Assembly: GCA_035610365.1 (NCBI GenBank)
Contig: CM069432.1
Coordinates: forward strand, 5,766,001-5,830,000
Length of the DNA: 64,000 bases
Direction of reading: 5' to 3'
Origin: Aquatica leii
Taxonomy: Eukaryota > Arthropoda > Insecta > Coleoptera > Lampyridae
Below, piece by piece: positions 47,566-59,232 of the stretch. A program made the position numbers and the translations under genes. Under the pieces are notes generated by a model that worked only from the letters and a program-made list of their open reading frames with translations, was not told the DNA's origin and did no database searches. Every line of letters begins with the position of its first letter. Positions within the stretch are counted from its first letter, which is position 1.

Positions 47566-48459
47566 GTGAGAAATCAAGAAAATACGACTGCGAGGAAGCA
47601 AATGAGTAACAGTAAAGACAACGATACTACGAGTAAATTTAGCGCAGGAGCTATAGAAGTAGACTTATTTAAAAGGAAAAGAGAAGAAAGCGAAAATCAT
47701 AGCGAGAAAATAGAAGCCCTAGAAAATCAAAGAAAAGTAACCAAAGTAATGCAAAGAACTCCTCCAAACAAAAGTACAGAAAACAAAAAGTTATCAGTAA
47801 GTGAAACTGAATACAATATGGAAAAGCTAGAACAGTTAATGGAAAAAATGGCCCTACAAATAAATGACATTAAAGGGGAAGTTAAAAGTACTAGAATGGA
47901 CATAAGAGGTACACATGAACAAATGAAAAAACAAGAAGAAGAGATAAAAACTCTAAGAGAGGAATTAAAAAGGAGGGACGAAAGCTGGTAAATTGAAAAA
48001 TATGAACTGCAACAAGAAATTAAAATATTAAAGAAAAGGTTAGAAGCGCAAGAAAAAAATAGTAAGAAAAACAATATAATAATTAAAGGAACTACGGCAC
48101 AAGACAATAACCTCAAAGAATGGGTAAGAGAGTTATTTAAAAAAGAAACGGGGGCTACAATTGAAGTAGAAACGGCTTACAAGATAGGAAAACAAGAACC
48201 GAAAATGGTAATTGCAAAACTCAAAAACTTTGAACAAAAGATGGAAGTAATTAAAAACAAGTACAAATTGGGAGGCAAAAATATCTATATTGACAGCGAT
48301 CTCACCTACGAAGAGCAAAAAACTCAAGCAATAATAAGGAAAATTGCCAAGGAAGAAAAGAGTAAAGGAAACAGTATAAAAGTGAGTTACAAAAAGCTAG
48401 AAATAAATGGTGAGAAGTACATATGGAATGAAGAAAAGAATAAACTTACAAAAAACTAA
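47566..48459 (+). pseudogene. LINE ORF1 (coiled-coil RNA-binding protein), one stop
   Basis: A possible start is the ATG at 47602 (MSNSKDND) inside a frame open from 47566. Residues up to about 140 are strongly charged with heptads (MEKLEQLMEKMALQINDIKGE, ending ELKRRDESW). A TAA at 47989 breaks the frame, which then continues open to 48459. The second part starts with more coiled coil, then KNNIIIKGT and YKIGK, resembling the RRM-like and C-terminal parts of L1-type ORF1 proteins. Such proteins form trimers and coat the LINE RNA. Without the stop it would be about 298 codons. No CCHC knuckle is seen. Confidence 0.78.
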
Positions 48460-48579
48460 CAAGAAACAGGACAAATGGAAACACAACGACAAAAATAGCT
48501 AACGAAATGGACACGATAAGAGAAAACGGAAAATAATAAAACAAGAGAAAGAGAAAACTGTAAATTCGTCTAACGGAAA

Positions 48580-51386
48580 CGGAGTTGGAATAAATAGGAA
48601 GAGAAAAGAGTTAGTACAAGAACTACAAAAATTAACAACTAAACAAAGACACATAACTAAAGCAAAAGAAAAAGATCAAGGTAAGGTACAACTTGAGAAT
48701 TACATGGGAAACGGAGAAATAAGTAAAGATGAAAAACGCAAAAAGAGCACAAATACATCAGATATACATAAAAATGAAAATAATGGAATCACATCTCGCC
48801 GAGAATCTTAAAAATTATAATGCAATTAGACAATCAAAATAAAACAAACATTATAATAGCATATGGACCAAACGAAGATGAAACAGTAGAAAAAAAAGAT
48901 GCGTTTTGGGAAGAACTAACAGGTGTGGTAGATGAACTCAAAGATAGGATCGTACTATTAGGAGACTTAAATTGCAGAGTTGGTAAAAAGAAAAACAGCA
49001 CAGAGAATGTTATAGGAAAATACGGCGAAGAACATAGAAATAATAATGGCAAAAGATTAATCGAATTTTGTATTCAAAACGATTTGTTGATAATGAACTC
49101 GTTCTTTAAGCATAAAGATATTCACATGTTTACAAGAGTGGTAGAAAGTAGAAAAGAAAAATCAGTTATAGATTATGTACTAACAAATACATGTTTTAAG
49201 AAAGAAGTGACGGACGTAAAAGTTAGAAGAGGCCCAGAAATTAACAGCGACCACTACTTATTAGTAGCTAAAATAAGAATCAAAATAGGAAAACAAGAAA
49301 AACAAAAATTGAACTTAAGCAAAACAGAAAGAAACGAAGTAATAAAAACATACAAATTAGCAAACAATCAAACGGCAAAAGAATACAAAGAAAAGACGGA
49401 AAAGATATTAACGCAGACAAAAAACGAGTGGAAAACAAAAACGGTAGAACAGTTATGGCAAAGTTTTAAAGAAACGGTTTTATGTGTTGCAAGACAAACA
49501 TGCGGAGTAGCTTCTACAACTCACAAAAAGAATCAAACAAGATGGTGGAACGAAGAGATTAAAACGCAACATAAAATAAAGAATCAGAAATGGAAAAAAT
49601 ATTTGCAAAAAAAGACACAAGAAAATTACGCAGAATACCAAAACGAAAGAAAAAAAGCCAAGAATATGGTCATGGACGCAAAAAGAAAAACGTGGAGCGA
49701 GTTTGGAAATGAAATGGAAGAAGACAGTAAAACAAATCAAAAACTATTCTACAATGTACTGAAGAACTTGAGAAAAAAAAAGAACAATACAATAAAATAC
49801 ATTAAAAATGACAACGGAGAAGTGCTGAAAAACAACAACGACATAATGGAAAGATGGAAACAATACTTTGAGAAATTGTTAAACGTAGAGAATACAACAG
49901 GAACAAATACAACATGGCAAGAAGAGGTACAGGAAGACAAAAAGAGTAAAAGCATAAGTATGAGAGAAGTGACACAAACAATCAAGGCAATGAAAAAAGG
50001 AAAAGCCGCGGGATTTGATAAAATAAAACCAGAAATGATCGTACACTTAGAAGAGCACGGCAAAATGATGATAAAAGAAATATTTCAAAAAGCTTGGAAA
50101 GAAGGAAAAGTAACAGATAATTGGAAAGTGGGAATTATGATACCCTTGTACAAGAAAGGAGACAACCGAAATTGCGAAAATTATAGAGGCATTACACTCT
50201 TAAGCACAGTCAGAAAAATGTACAAAAGAATGTTGGACAGTAGATTACGACGGATAATAGAACCTCAACTAGAAGAAGCCCAAAGTGGATTTAGAAAAAG
50301 AAGAAGTATACAGGACCACATTTTTACCATAAAACAAATTATAGAAAAAAGTAGAACGATGAACGTAGATGTATATATGGCCTTTATAGACTTAGAAAAA
50401 GCGTTCGATAAAGTACCCAGAAAAATAGTGTGGGAAAGTCTGAAACGGCGAGGAGTAGATTATGGTTTGAGAAAAGCAATTCAAAGCACCTACGAAAACA
50501 ATAAAAACTATGTACGAACTGGTAACATGCAATCAACAGAATTCACAGCAGGAGATGGATTAAAACAAGGAGGTATACTGAGTCCAACACTATTTATTAT
50601 CGTTATGGATGACATTATAAAAGCAATAAAAAACCAAGTTAACAAGATGAATATAGGATACCGGAGATTAAAAGCAGTGAGAATATCAGAATGTGCTTTT
50701 GCGGATGACCTGATGCTCTGCGCGGCGGGAGAAAAACAATTGGAAGAAAATTTAAAAACATGGACAAGAGCATTGACAAAGCGAAATATGAAAATAAACG
50801 AAAACAAAACCAAGGTAATGATGATTGGAAAACAAAAGAAAAATGTCAGTATAACAATAGAAGGAAAATCGTTAGAACAAGTACAGTCGTTTAAGTACTT
50901 AGGAGTTATAATAGATGAACAAGGAAACATTGAAGCAGAAATAAACGAAAGGGTACAATCGGCAGCTAATATGTATCACACTCTAAAACAAACATTCATA
51001 GGAAAAAGGAAATATCAACAAAAACGAAAATTACTATTTACAAGACAATATTCAGACCTATTTTGATCTTTGGTAGTGAAAGTTGGGTACTAAATAAAAG
51101 ACTAAAAAGTAAACTACAAGCGATGGACATGAAATATTTAAAACGGGTTAAGGGAGTGACGCGATTAGGCAGAATAAAGAACGAGATAGTGAGAGAAGAA
51201 CTAAAAGTAGTGTCAGTGTTCGACAAAATTGAAGAACAACAGTTAAAATGGTTTGGACATTTGTGTAGAGTAAACGAAGAAAGACCGGTAAAGAACATAT
51301 GGGAAGCAAAAACTATAGGGAAGAGAACAAGAGGACGACCGAGAAAGACTTGGAACGACGAATTCGCACAATTACTAAACAATTGA
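48580..51386 (+). pseudogene. LINE ORF2: AP endonuclease and reverse transcriptase
   Basis: An open frame of 748 codons runs 48820-51066. Upstream, 48580-48810 shows endonuclease N-terminal pieces in another frame (RKRKELVQELQ, then LENYMGNGE), so the start is broken. In the main frame: IAYGPNEDE, LLGDLNCRVG, IDYVLTN, SDHYLLVA (endonuclease), a lysine-rich linker, then RT with GKAAGFDKIKPEM, YRGITLLST, AFIDLEKAFDKV and CAFADDLML (FADD intact near 50692). A frameshift near 51018 moves the frame; 51063-51386 carries IFGSESWVL, QLKWFGHLCR and GRPRKTWND. Resembles RTE-type LINEs; clade not certain. Two lesions separate it from a full-length ORF2. Confidence 0.87.
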
Positions 51387-51645
51387 AAAATCAGATGGGA
51401 AGAAGCAAAACGATTGTCTCACAATAAAAAAGAATGGAGTAAAATTGTATATAGATAAAGGATAGTCATAGTTTGTGTTGATTGTATAAACATAATTATA
51501 ATAGTAGCATAGTAATAAGTTCAGAATGTAAAGATTAGTTTAGACATTTTTCTAAGAAAATAGTTTTAAGTTAAAGTTTAAATTAGATGTAAATATGTTA
51601 TACCTTAACACCTTAACTGCTAAATAAGGAAATGATTATATATAT

Positions 51646-51735
51646 ATGAGTTGAGAAATTACATATATTCCTGTTAATCTTCTCATTAATACCTTTGTTT
51701 TTTAATTGTCCGTTAACAAATTTTGGCTATCCAAA
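51646..51735 (+). repeat. continuation of the tandem repeat after the LINE
   Basis: ATGAGTTGAGAAATTACATA and TCCTGTTAAT match the units at 46948-47154, showing that the LINE split one unit. Confidence 0.6.
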
Positions 51736-51739
51736 CACC

Positions 51740-51925
51740 AGAGTAACAAGGATTACGAACCTCAAAATTACAATTACAAGTTTGGACCGTCTGTCGTGAT
51801 CGAGGCAGAAGTGTTAATTAGGATTGATCTGGCGCCCTTAAGTATAATATCCTTGAACTTCCCCTATCTCCGACTGTGTGAGTTGGCCGTGCAAGGTTCG
51901 TAAGACCTAAAGCTTGTAACAAACT
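51740..51925 (+). repeat. direct repeat, upstream copy
   Basis: Shares AGGATTAC, CTGGCGCCC, TTGAAC-TCCCCTATCTC, GAGTTGGCCGT and TTCGTAAGACCT with 57763-57935 in the same order and strand. The two copies flank the unnamed gene at 52494-56871. Confidence 0.75.
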
Positions 51926-52493
51926 TTGTATACATGTTTCACTCCAAAATATTTATTTATCAATTATGAAGTAATGTCATCTCAATGCATTCTTATGAGA
52001 CGCCTAAATGCTTAAACGCTCGTCCTGAAACAGCATATTTCGTGAAATGTTTAACTTCCCATAACTCAAGAACGTGTATTTTTTTTAAATGCCCCTGAAA
52101 TGATATAGCTCCGATATTTAGGATTAACTTTTTTCGAATTTGAAATAGAGTTAAACGTTACGTCTGTATGATTTTTTTTGTGTACGAAAGTCCGATGTAT
52201 CAACGAGAAACGTTAACATGGCAGCAAGGTTCATAATCCCCGTCGCGTACGGTAATACTCGACCTTATTCGCTCGGCCCGCACATAAGATCTATTTTTGC
52301 GACCTTGAGTTTTCGCGCCTTAATATAATTCATGTGCAAGACGTTAATAATAATAATAATTAGTCTATTGATTGTATTGGTGTTGTCTGTGTTTGCTGTA
52401 GGTAACTGTAACGCAGTGTTTACTTTAACGTAAATTCAGTTATATTATCCAGTGTAAATTGCAAATTTGTCGCCTTATTAGTAGGTACAAAAA
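51926..52493. other. upstream region of the unnamed gene
   Basis: Includes a less AT-rich patch (about 52230-52320, TACTCGACCTTATTCGCTCG) and AATAATAATAATAATTAG microrepeat near 52350. A promoter is possible but not shown. Confidence 0.35.
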
Positions 52494-55400
52494 ATGACTT
52501 CTCTAAGCAGTACTAGTTCTGACAGTGAACTGGAATCTAAAATAAAATCAATATTGAACCCAAACGTTTCAGAATGTGCTGCAAAACCAAATTTGAATTA
52601 CCACGCTTGTGTCTTTTGTCAAAAAAAAGAAAATTTAATTTCATCAATTAAAAACTCAAAAGATACGTTCATTAAGTGTACCAAAATTCGTTTAGACAGC
52701 TGCAAAGGTGAAGATCCGAATTGGTCACATTTATTTGAAAATTTTAATGAACTAAAAGAAAACGACGTTCTGTGGCACAAGAATTGTTACAAATCGTACA
52801 CAAGTATTGTAAACATTACCGCATACACATCAAGACAGAGAAGAGATCGTATTGCTCCTTCTGAAGATACCTCACTTAAAAAGCGTTGTGTAACAATACA
52901 ACTTCGCAATATTCAAACTAAAACAGATTGTAGCAATAGCAGTAGGAAACGAAAAATTACTGATGATAACCAAGGTTTTCAACAATTCTTGAATGAAATG
53001 GAAACAGGTTTGAATTGCGGAAAAGGTTACACAACATCGGCAGTTTGTAAAAGATAGAAAGATTGATGTTAGTGACAGAGTATTGATCAAAGCAATATCG
53101 GATTACTTTGGCAAAGTTGTAGAACTTGTCAGTGCATCCAGATCTAATGAGCCGAGAATTTTCATCAAAAAAGTTGATAAGAATAATTCTATTGAAACCA
53201 TTACTGACAAAACCGAGTCTCTGGAATCGAATTTATTGTATGGTAAATCAGAACTTCAACTTCTTCATAAAATATGCCAGAGCATTAAAAAAGAAATTGA
53301 TAGAATACCTCCTTTTACTGAGTTTAGAAATTTAAAAATTAATGAGTATAAAAAACGTATTCCAACTAGTTTATATTTCCTCAACAGTCTTCTGGTCTGT
53401 GATGATTCAGACAACAAAAAGGAAGTTTACATTTTGAATATATGCCAGGACATAATTTTCGCTTCTACAAATGAAAAGAAAATCACTCCAAAACATATTG
53501 GTTTAGGTGTTTTAGTTCATCAGGAGACCCGATCTACAAAACTTGTCGAGGCAATTCATGCTTGTGGACACTCCATATCATATGTAGATACTTTCAGAGT
53601 GCGCAATAGCATTGCACAAGAAGAAATTAAATTATATTTAGAAAACGATTCCAAGACAACTGGTTCCCAATAATTTTGTTCAATTTGCTGCAGACAACAT
53701 TGATATATTGGAAGAAACATTAGATAAGACACCTACATTCCATGGAACACAAATGGGTGCGTTTCAGAAAGGTCCAATTAATCAATTTGCACTAGAAAAG
53801 TTTCAATTTTTACCATATAAAGTGAAGTTATCCATCCCGGAAGATTTTCATTCATTAGAAAGAGCATTCTACGACAAATCTAAGAAGCAAGTACAACAAG
53901 TTGCAACCAAAAATATTATACTTGAGAAAGGTGAAAATCTGACATACGAAACAAAATATCAAAATATTACATCGGTAATGACCAGGAAGGCGGATTCAGA
54001 GACGAGTGAAAATATGACCATTCCACAGTGAACGGGATTTCACAAGTTAATTTTCGAAAATAACTTGTGCCCTACCTTATATGGATATTTGCCGTTATTA
54101 CCTCATGTTGCTTCAGATTATGATACAGTATGGACCGTTATAAAAAGGTGTAGTGAAATTGCCGCTATATTAAAGAACAATTACACTGTTATTACGTTTG
54201 ATGTGGCAATTTATTACAAAGCGAAGGAATTGCAGTGGAATAACCCAGAACTTACTAAACATTTAATTGTGCGTCTAGGTGGTTTTCACATTTCTATGAA
54301 CTTTTTAAAAGTAATTGGGCAGTATATGGCTAACTCAGGTCTTGCTGATGCATGGTTAGAAAGTGGTCTTTATGGGCAGACTACCATCGATGGAATTTTA
54401 GGATGAAGGAAATATAATAAAGCTATTCGAGCCCATAAGTTAACATACGAAAGTCTAATGAGATTGTTGTTACCCATTTTTTATAAATGGCTATTGGAAT
54501 GCAATAGTGCATCTGTACATTCTTTAAATTTGATTCATTTGAATGTTTCTGAAATGCGGAATCGTTTAGAAATAAGAGCAAGCGCATTATCATCTTTTTC
54601 AACAATTTCCAATTTAGTGAAAGAATTATTCGAAGAATTTACAGAATTTATAGAATTTTTATTTGCCGAAAGAAATAGTAATTGGGAGTTACATCCAAAT
54701 AGCTTTCGTAAAATGCTGCCATGGTTTTTCGTATTTGACCATACGAATTATTCAAGATGGGGCACAATCTATCTATTAGACATGTACGATCTTCCGAAGA
54801 CGGCGCCCGATGTGTATCAGGAATTTACTAATGGGAATTTTGTTATAAAGCGCCTAGAAGGAAATTTCAATCAACTTTCAGTTGATCAAGCTTTGGAACA
54901 CAAACAAAAATTCTAAAGATGCCGGGGGAATAGTTGGATTGACCAAAAATAGCGCTAAACTCGACGAATGGTTTTTGAGTTACAATGTGGTTGGTATGAT
55001 GTTGGGTGAATTCCGGTCATCGTTGAATATAGCTAATGCTTCCCACAGTCAAAACATCGAATGTAGCAAAACACGCATAAAAGTAGACGAAGGTTCGGTG
55101 CAAAAATTGAAAAACGCATTTTCAAAATTTAAAATATTTTTGAAGAGTAAGGAGCAACTGGTTATCATTTCTATGAATGAAATAGCTTCTTTCAAAGTTC
55201 AAAATTCTTTGTTAAATGCAAAGCAGATTGGAGAAAATGCACTAAAAAACTTTTTGTCAGTTGTTGGCACACCTAATTTTTACAAACCTTTAAAGAAACT
55301 AAACACACTCAAAGTTCAAAGTTTCTGAAACTGAACCTAAAAAGACTATCCAGAAAGGACAAGATCTCTTACAAAAACTATTAGCGGCCAAAGAGATGGG

Positions 55401-56871
55401 ACGACATATAAAATATGAGGATATCTTCCAGCATGAGTTAACAGCTTATCCAATGTCGCTTGCTCCAAACGGAACGATTTCAATTCCATCAAATAAATCT
55501 GCATTAGGCAATATTATTGCATCTTTTACCACTTATCAGCAAAATATCCCAAATGGAGACCATCTTACATGCCATATATTTGATGGCATGGCTGTAGTGC
55601 AAAGCCTTGGTAAACCCGCTGCAGTAAAAACTTTTGGAGAATATGCAAGTATTATATCGTCAATTATATTTAAAAATACCTACAACGCTGACAGAGTAGA
55701 TTTTGTTTTGGACCACTATCATGATCTTTGTATCAAAGCTTCCGTGCGGATTAAAAGGGGCTTAAAGCAATCTATTGAACGCAGTATTGAAAGTCCTGAA
55801 ACATTTTTGCCTCGGCATTTATTCATTCTATTTTTAATAAAAATCAGCTTACCAATTTTCTAAGAGAAAAAACAATATATACATTCTTTAAATTCAGGAA
55901 TTAAATTTGTTACCAGTGGTGCTTTCTATGATACCTTACAATATAAAGCAAATCACGTTTTAAATGATGATTTCCTATTAACATCATCTCATGAAGAAGC
56001 TGATACAAGAATTATATTGCATATATTGCAGGCAAAAAGCGAAGGATACACGAGATGCATAGTGAATTGTAGGGATACTGACGTTTTGGTATTACTTGCA
56101 CATTTTAAAGATATATTAACGCCTGAAGTATGGGTAAGACATGGAACCCAAGAAAATGTACGTTTTATCCCAGTTCATAACTTAAATATGAGCAATTCAA
56201 TCGCTAAACGTTTACCTGCCTTCCATGCGTTGACTGGGTGTGACACAACCAGTTAATTTTCTGGACTTGGTAAAAAAACGTGTTGGAGAGTTTTTTTCAC
56301 GAACTATAAGTTGTTGGATTAACTTGGTTTTGAAAGAGATCTTTCTGAAGACGTTTTCAAGGATGTTGTTAAGTTTGTGATACGGTTATATACATCATGT
56401 GATGATATAGATTGCATAAATTCTCTTCGAGGGATTTTGGCGTCATCAAAAACTATTAACAAATTACCGCCAACCTTAGACAGTCTACGGAAACACTGTC
56501 TTCACGCTCACTATCAAACAAAAATTTGGTTAAATAGTAATGTACCTCGACTAGAACGAATTCTTCCTGATCTTGAAAGCTCTGGTTGGAAAATTGTAGA
56601 TGGGAAAGTAGAAGCTATCTTGACAACAACACCAGTTTTACCTGAAGACACGTCAGTCTTAAGTACTTGCAAATCCTAATTGTAATATATTATTCTCTCA
56701 TAAAGTGTAATTTTAGGATGTGCTGGACCACTTTGTTCGTGCAAGAAAAGAAATATTTGTTGCATTGGATCTTGCAAGTGCATGGCTCAAGTAACTTGCG
56801 CAAATAAATAAATAGAGCATGGCCATATCGAAAATCCCTCTGAATCCAGTTCTGATTTGGATGAATTCTGA
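52494..56871 (+). pseudogene. unnamed multidomain gene, about 1,450 codons, broken
   Basis: I do not know a name for this gene. One chain can be followed through about ten frame pieces: 52494-53025, 53025-53673, 53655-54031, 54030-54406, 54407-54916, 54900-55328, 55310-55863, 55864-56256, 56257-56679 and 56713-56871. The N-terminus has CVFC (residues 39-42) and WHKNC (about 94-98), a possible zinc site. The middle has long conserved-looking stretches (HIGLGVLVHQETRS, LIVRLGGFHISMNFLKVIGQ). Near 55990-56255, EEADTRIILHIL, CRDTDVLVLLAHF and LPAFHALTGCDTTS give clustered acids like those of PIN/FEN-type nucleases (inference). The last piece is cysteine-rich (CSCKKRN, GSCKC), like a CXC domain. 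No introns are evident. Breaks are mostly single-base changes. Confidence 0.6.
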
Positions 56872-57762
56872 TACTGTTATATATATATTCTAGGCTCTAG
56901 TTCATCACAATTTAATGTAAACACATCTTGAAATGTAGTTTATATAATTAGACTTCTAAAAAATCGCTTTTGTTAGCCAAATACATATTTCGAAATGAAA
57001 TATGCACCTACTACTACTATACCAGGACAAAGCTAAATTATTTTAAAAATTAAAAAAACTCCAATTCTTTATAATTTCACCTCTTACATCACCAGTAGTG
57101 TACAAATTTTATACGATCAGGCTAAAAACATTTATTTTGTGGATGATAAATCTTTTAAAACTGTTGTTCTTTATAATAACAAAGTGTAAACTAAAATCGT
57201 TTCTAGACGGCTTTTCTAACTCCGCAAACTACACTAGTTCTAGAAAAGGCCAGGAAAACGTTGGTATCTTTTTTATGTATATTTAGCGAAAAAAAGAATA
57301 AAATTGAAAAATTTGCAAAAATTGCCTTGAAATAAATTAAAGACATCAAATATAAAATCCACCAAAAAATAAAAGCAAAAAAAATGGTTTAATCTGAAAA
57401 TATTTATTAACATGAAATTCATGTTTATGACTTTACATGAAAATTATATAAGAAAAACTGTTAAAAATGATGGATACACCTACTTCTGGTTTTTTTATCA
57501 AAACCATCTTTTGACAGAGACGAGAGAACATGAGAAGCCAGCTGCATACAAAATTTTAAGTTACTAGGACTTTTGGTTTGAGAGTTATCGTGGGTACATC
57601 GTTACACACAGACTTTCAAATTTTTTTTGTCAAAAATAAATTTTTCTGATTCAGGAGACCTTAAAACATAAAATTATGCAAATAAAAAAAAATTGCGAAA
57701 TTAAACTGTTAAAATTAAAAAATTGTTATACATATTTATCTTCCTTTTTTTTTGGTCCGCTT
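56872..57762. other. AT-rich downstream stretch
   Basis: Between the unnamed gene and the downstream direct repeat. A short frame at about 57480-57600 has no recognisable motif. Confidence 0.4.
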
Positions 57763-57935
57763 AGGATTACAAAACTGATTTTGTTACAAGCTTGGACCTT
57801 CTGTCTTCATCAAAACAGAAGTTTTACTTAGTAAGATCTGGCGCCCATTAATTCTATTTAGTTGAACCTCCCCTATCTCTGACTAGTATGAGTTGGCCGT
57901 ACAAAGTTCGTAAGACCTATAAGCTTGTAGCAATA
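57763..57935 (+). repeat. direct repeat, downstream copy
   Basis: Diverged copy of 51740-51925, ending CGTAAGACCTATAAGCTTGTAGC against CGTAAGACCTAAAGCTTGTAAC in short comparison. Confidence 0.75.
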
Positions 57936-57974
57936 TTTCCGCGTCTCCGTACGCTCGGAATGTATAATTGGTTG

Positions 57975-58350
57975 TAGTATGTGTTGCTTGTGATAGGTTT
58001 GCTGAGGTAAGAATTAACTTATATTGTTACGACGCGACTTAATTCGTATAACCTTAGTGATTTGGGCTATCACTACGTCTAGAATGGTACATGTCTATTA
58101 AATATATCTTGTTAGAATCGATAACTTAAAGTACGTACTAAGGTGGACATTGAACATTTTTCAAAGTAAATTTGGGTTAAGCTACAAAAGCACTTTGTGT
58201 GATGGAGAAAATCATTTGGAACCTTGACGCATTCGGATAACAACGTTGATTATAGTAACTTATTTGTGATATCTTATATCTAATTATTTATATCTTTACG
58301 CTTTTAGCAATTTTAGAAAACGTTACGGGTATGTCATTAGCTAATCGCAT
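57975..58350 (+). repeat. duplicated block, first copy
   Basis: Shared with 58865-59232: GTTTGCTGAGGTAAGAATT, then ATCGATAACTT with GTACGTAC, and later CTTTTAGCAATTTTAGAAAACG followed by ATGTCATTAGCTAATCGCAT. GCTGAG/GTAAG and TTTTAG/CAATTT look like splice sites, but no open coding frame joins them. Confidence 0.6.
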
Positions 58351-58864
58351 ATGTCTGGACAAACGCAAATTTTTTGTTCTTTATTTATTTGTATTGACAA
58401 ATGCGTACACATTTGTTCTTTAACGTTTCATTGTAGCCCGTGGGAATAAAGAGGTTGACAATTGTTTGTAAATCCTCATAATACTTAACAAAACAAAACA
58501 TTAATTGGTAATATTATGCACTGTTTTATTTTAGACTAACACGTCATTTACATATAACACAAAGTGTAATTCAATTCAAAGAAAACTCAAAATTAATAAT
58601 GCGTCACTAAATAGATAACAAAATTCATCTATAATTTATTAAAATAGTTAATATTTATAACTAATATCTGCAGTATAGAGTTTTCATATATGTTGTGTAT
58701 TGTATGAATTTTGTCCCGATACGTATTTTTTGTATAGAGGACTTTAACTGTCATCTTGACATATGGAATTATTATGAAAAAAGGCATTTCCGTTTTCGAC
58801 GTAATAAAAACAGTATGTGAAACTTAAAGTTGCGCTTACGTTATAAACGGGTACATTGATTTCA

Positions 58865-59232
58865 TTTCGTATGTTGCTGGTGAGAGTTTTGCTGAGGTAA
58901 AAATTAACTTATATTTTAGCAACGCAATTCGATTTTCTTTTGATTATCGTAGCCTTGAGCCACCGACGACGTGTTTTTCCGTTTGGATGTGTACGTGTCT
59001 ATCAAGTACATATCTTTCGAATCGATAACTTCGAGCACGTACAAATGTAAGCATTGGTTACTAACACCAAGTGCAAGAATTTGTTTGGGTTCGATGAAGT
59101 ATTTGTGAGATAGACGATTAAACTTGAAGACACACCTGCAATATTAATAGCGAAAGTCATTTATCTAATTTTTTTTAATACTTTTAGCAATTTTAGGAGA
59201 TGATTTCGGTATGCCTTTACTTAATAGCATCG
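58865..59232 (+). repeat. duplicated block, second copy
   Basis: Offset of about 890 bp from the first copy: TTTTGCTGAGGTAAAAATT, ATCGATAACTTCGAGCACGTAC, CTTTTAGCAATTTTAGGAGA and ATGCCTTTACTTAATAGCAT. Confidence 0.6.

Larger units (their letters stand above)
47155..51645 (+). mobile_element. full-length two-ORF LINE with 14-bp target duplication
   Basis: ATGAGTTGAGAAAT stands at 47141-47154 and again at 51646-51659. The 4.49 kb between contain a 5' UTR of about 400 bp, ORF1, ORF2 and a 3' UTR of about 190 bp ending in a TA-rich tail. The target was a tandem repeat unit. Few mutations: one stop in ORF1, disruption of the endonuclease start and one frameshift near the ORF2 end. It is among the younger insertions here. 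Confidence 0.9.

Noticed and set aside
48834-50930. Several minus-strand hydrophobic frames
   Set aside because: Complement of the A-rich LINE ORF2 coding strand.
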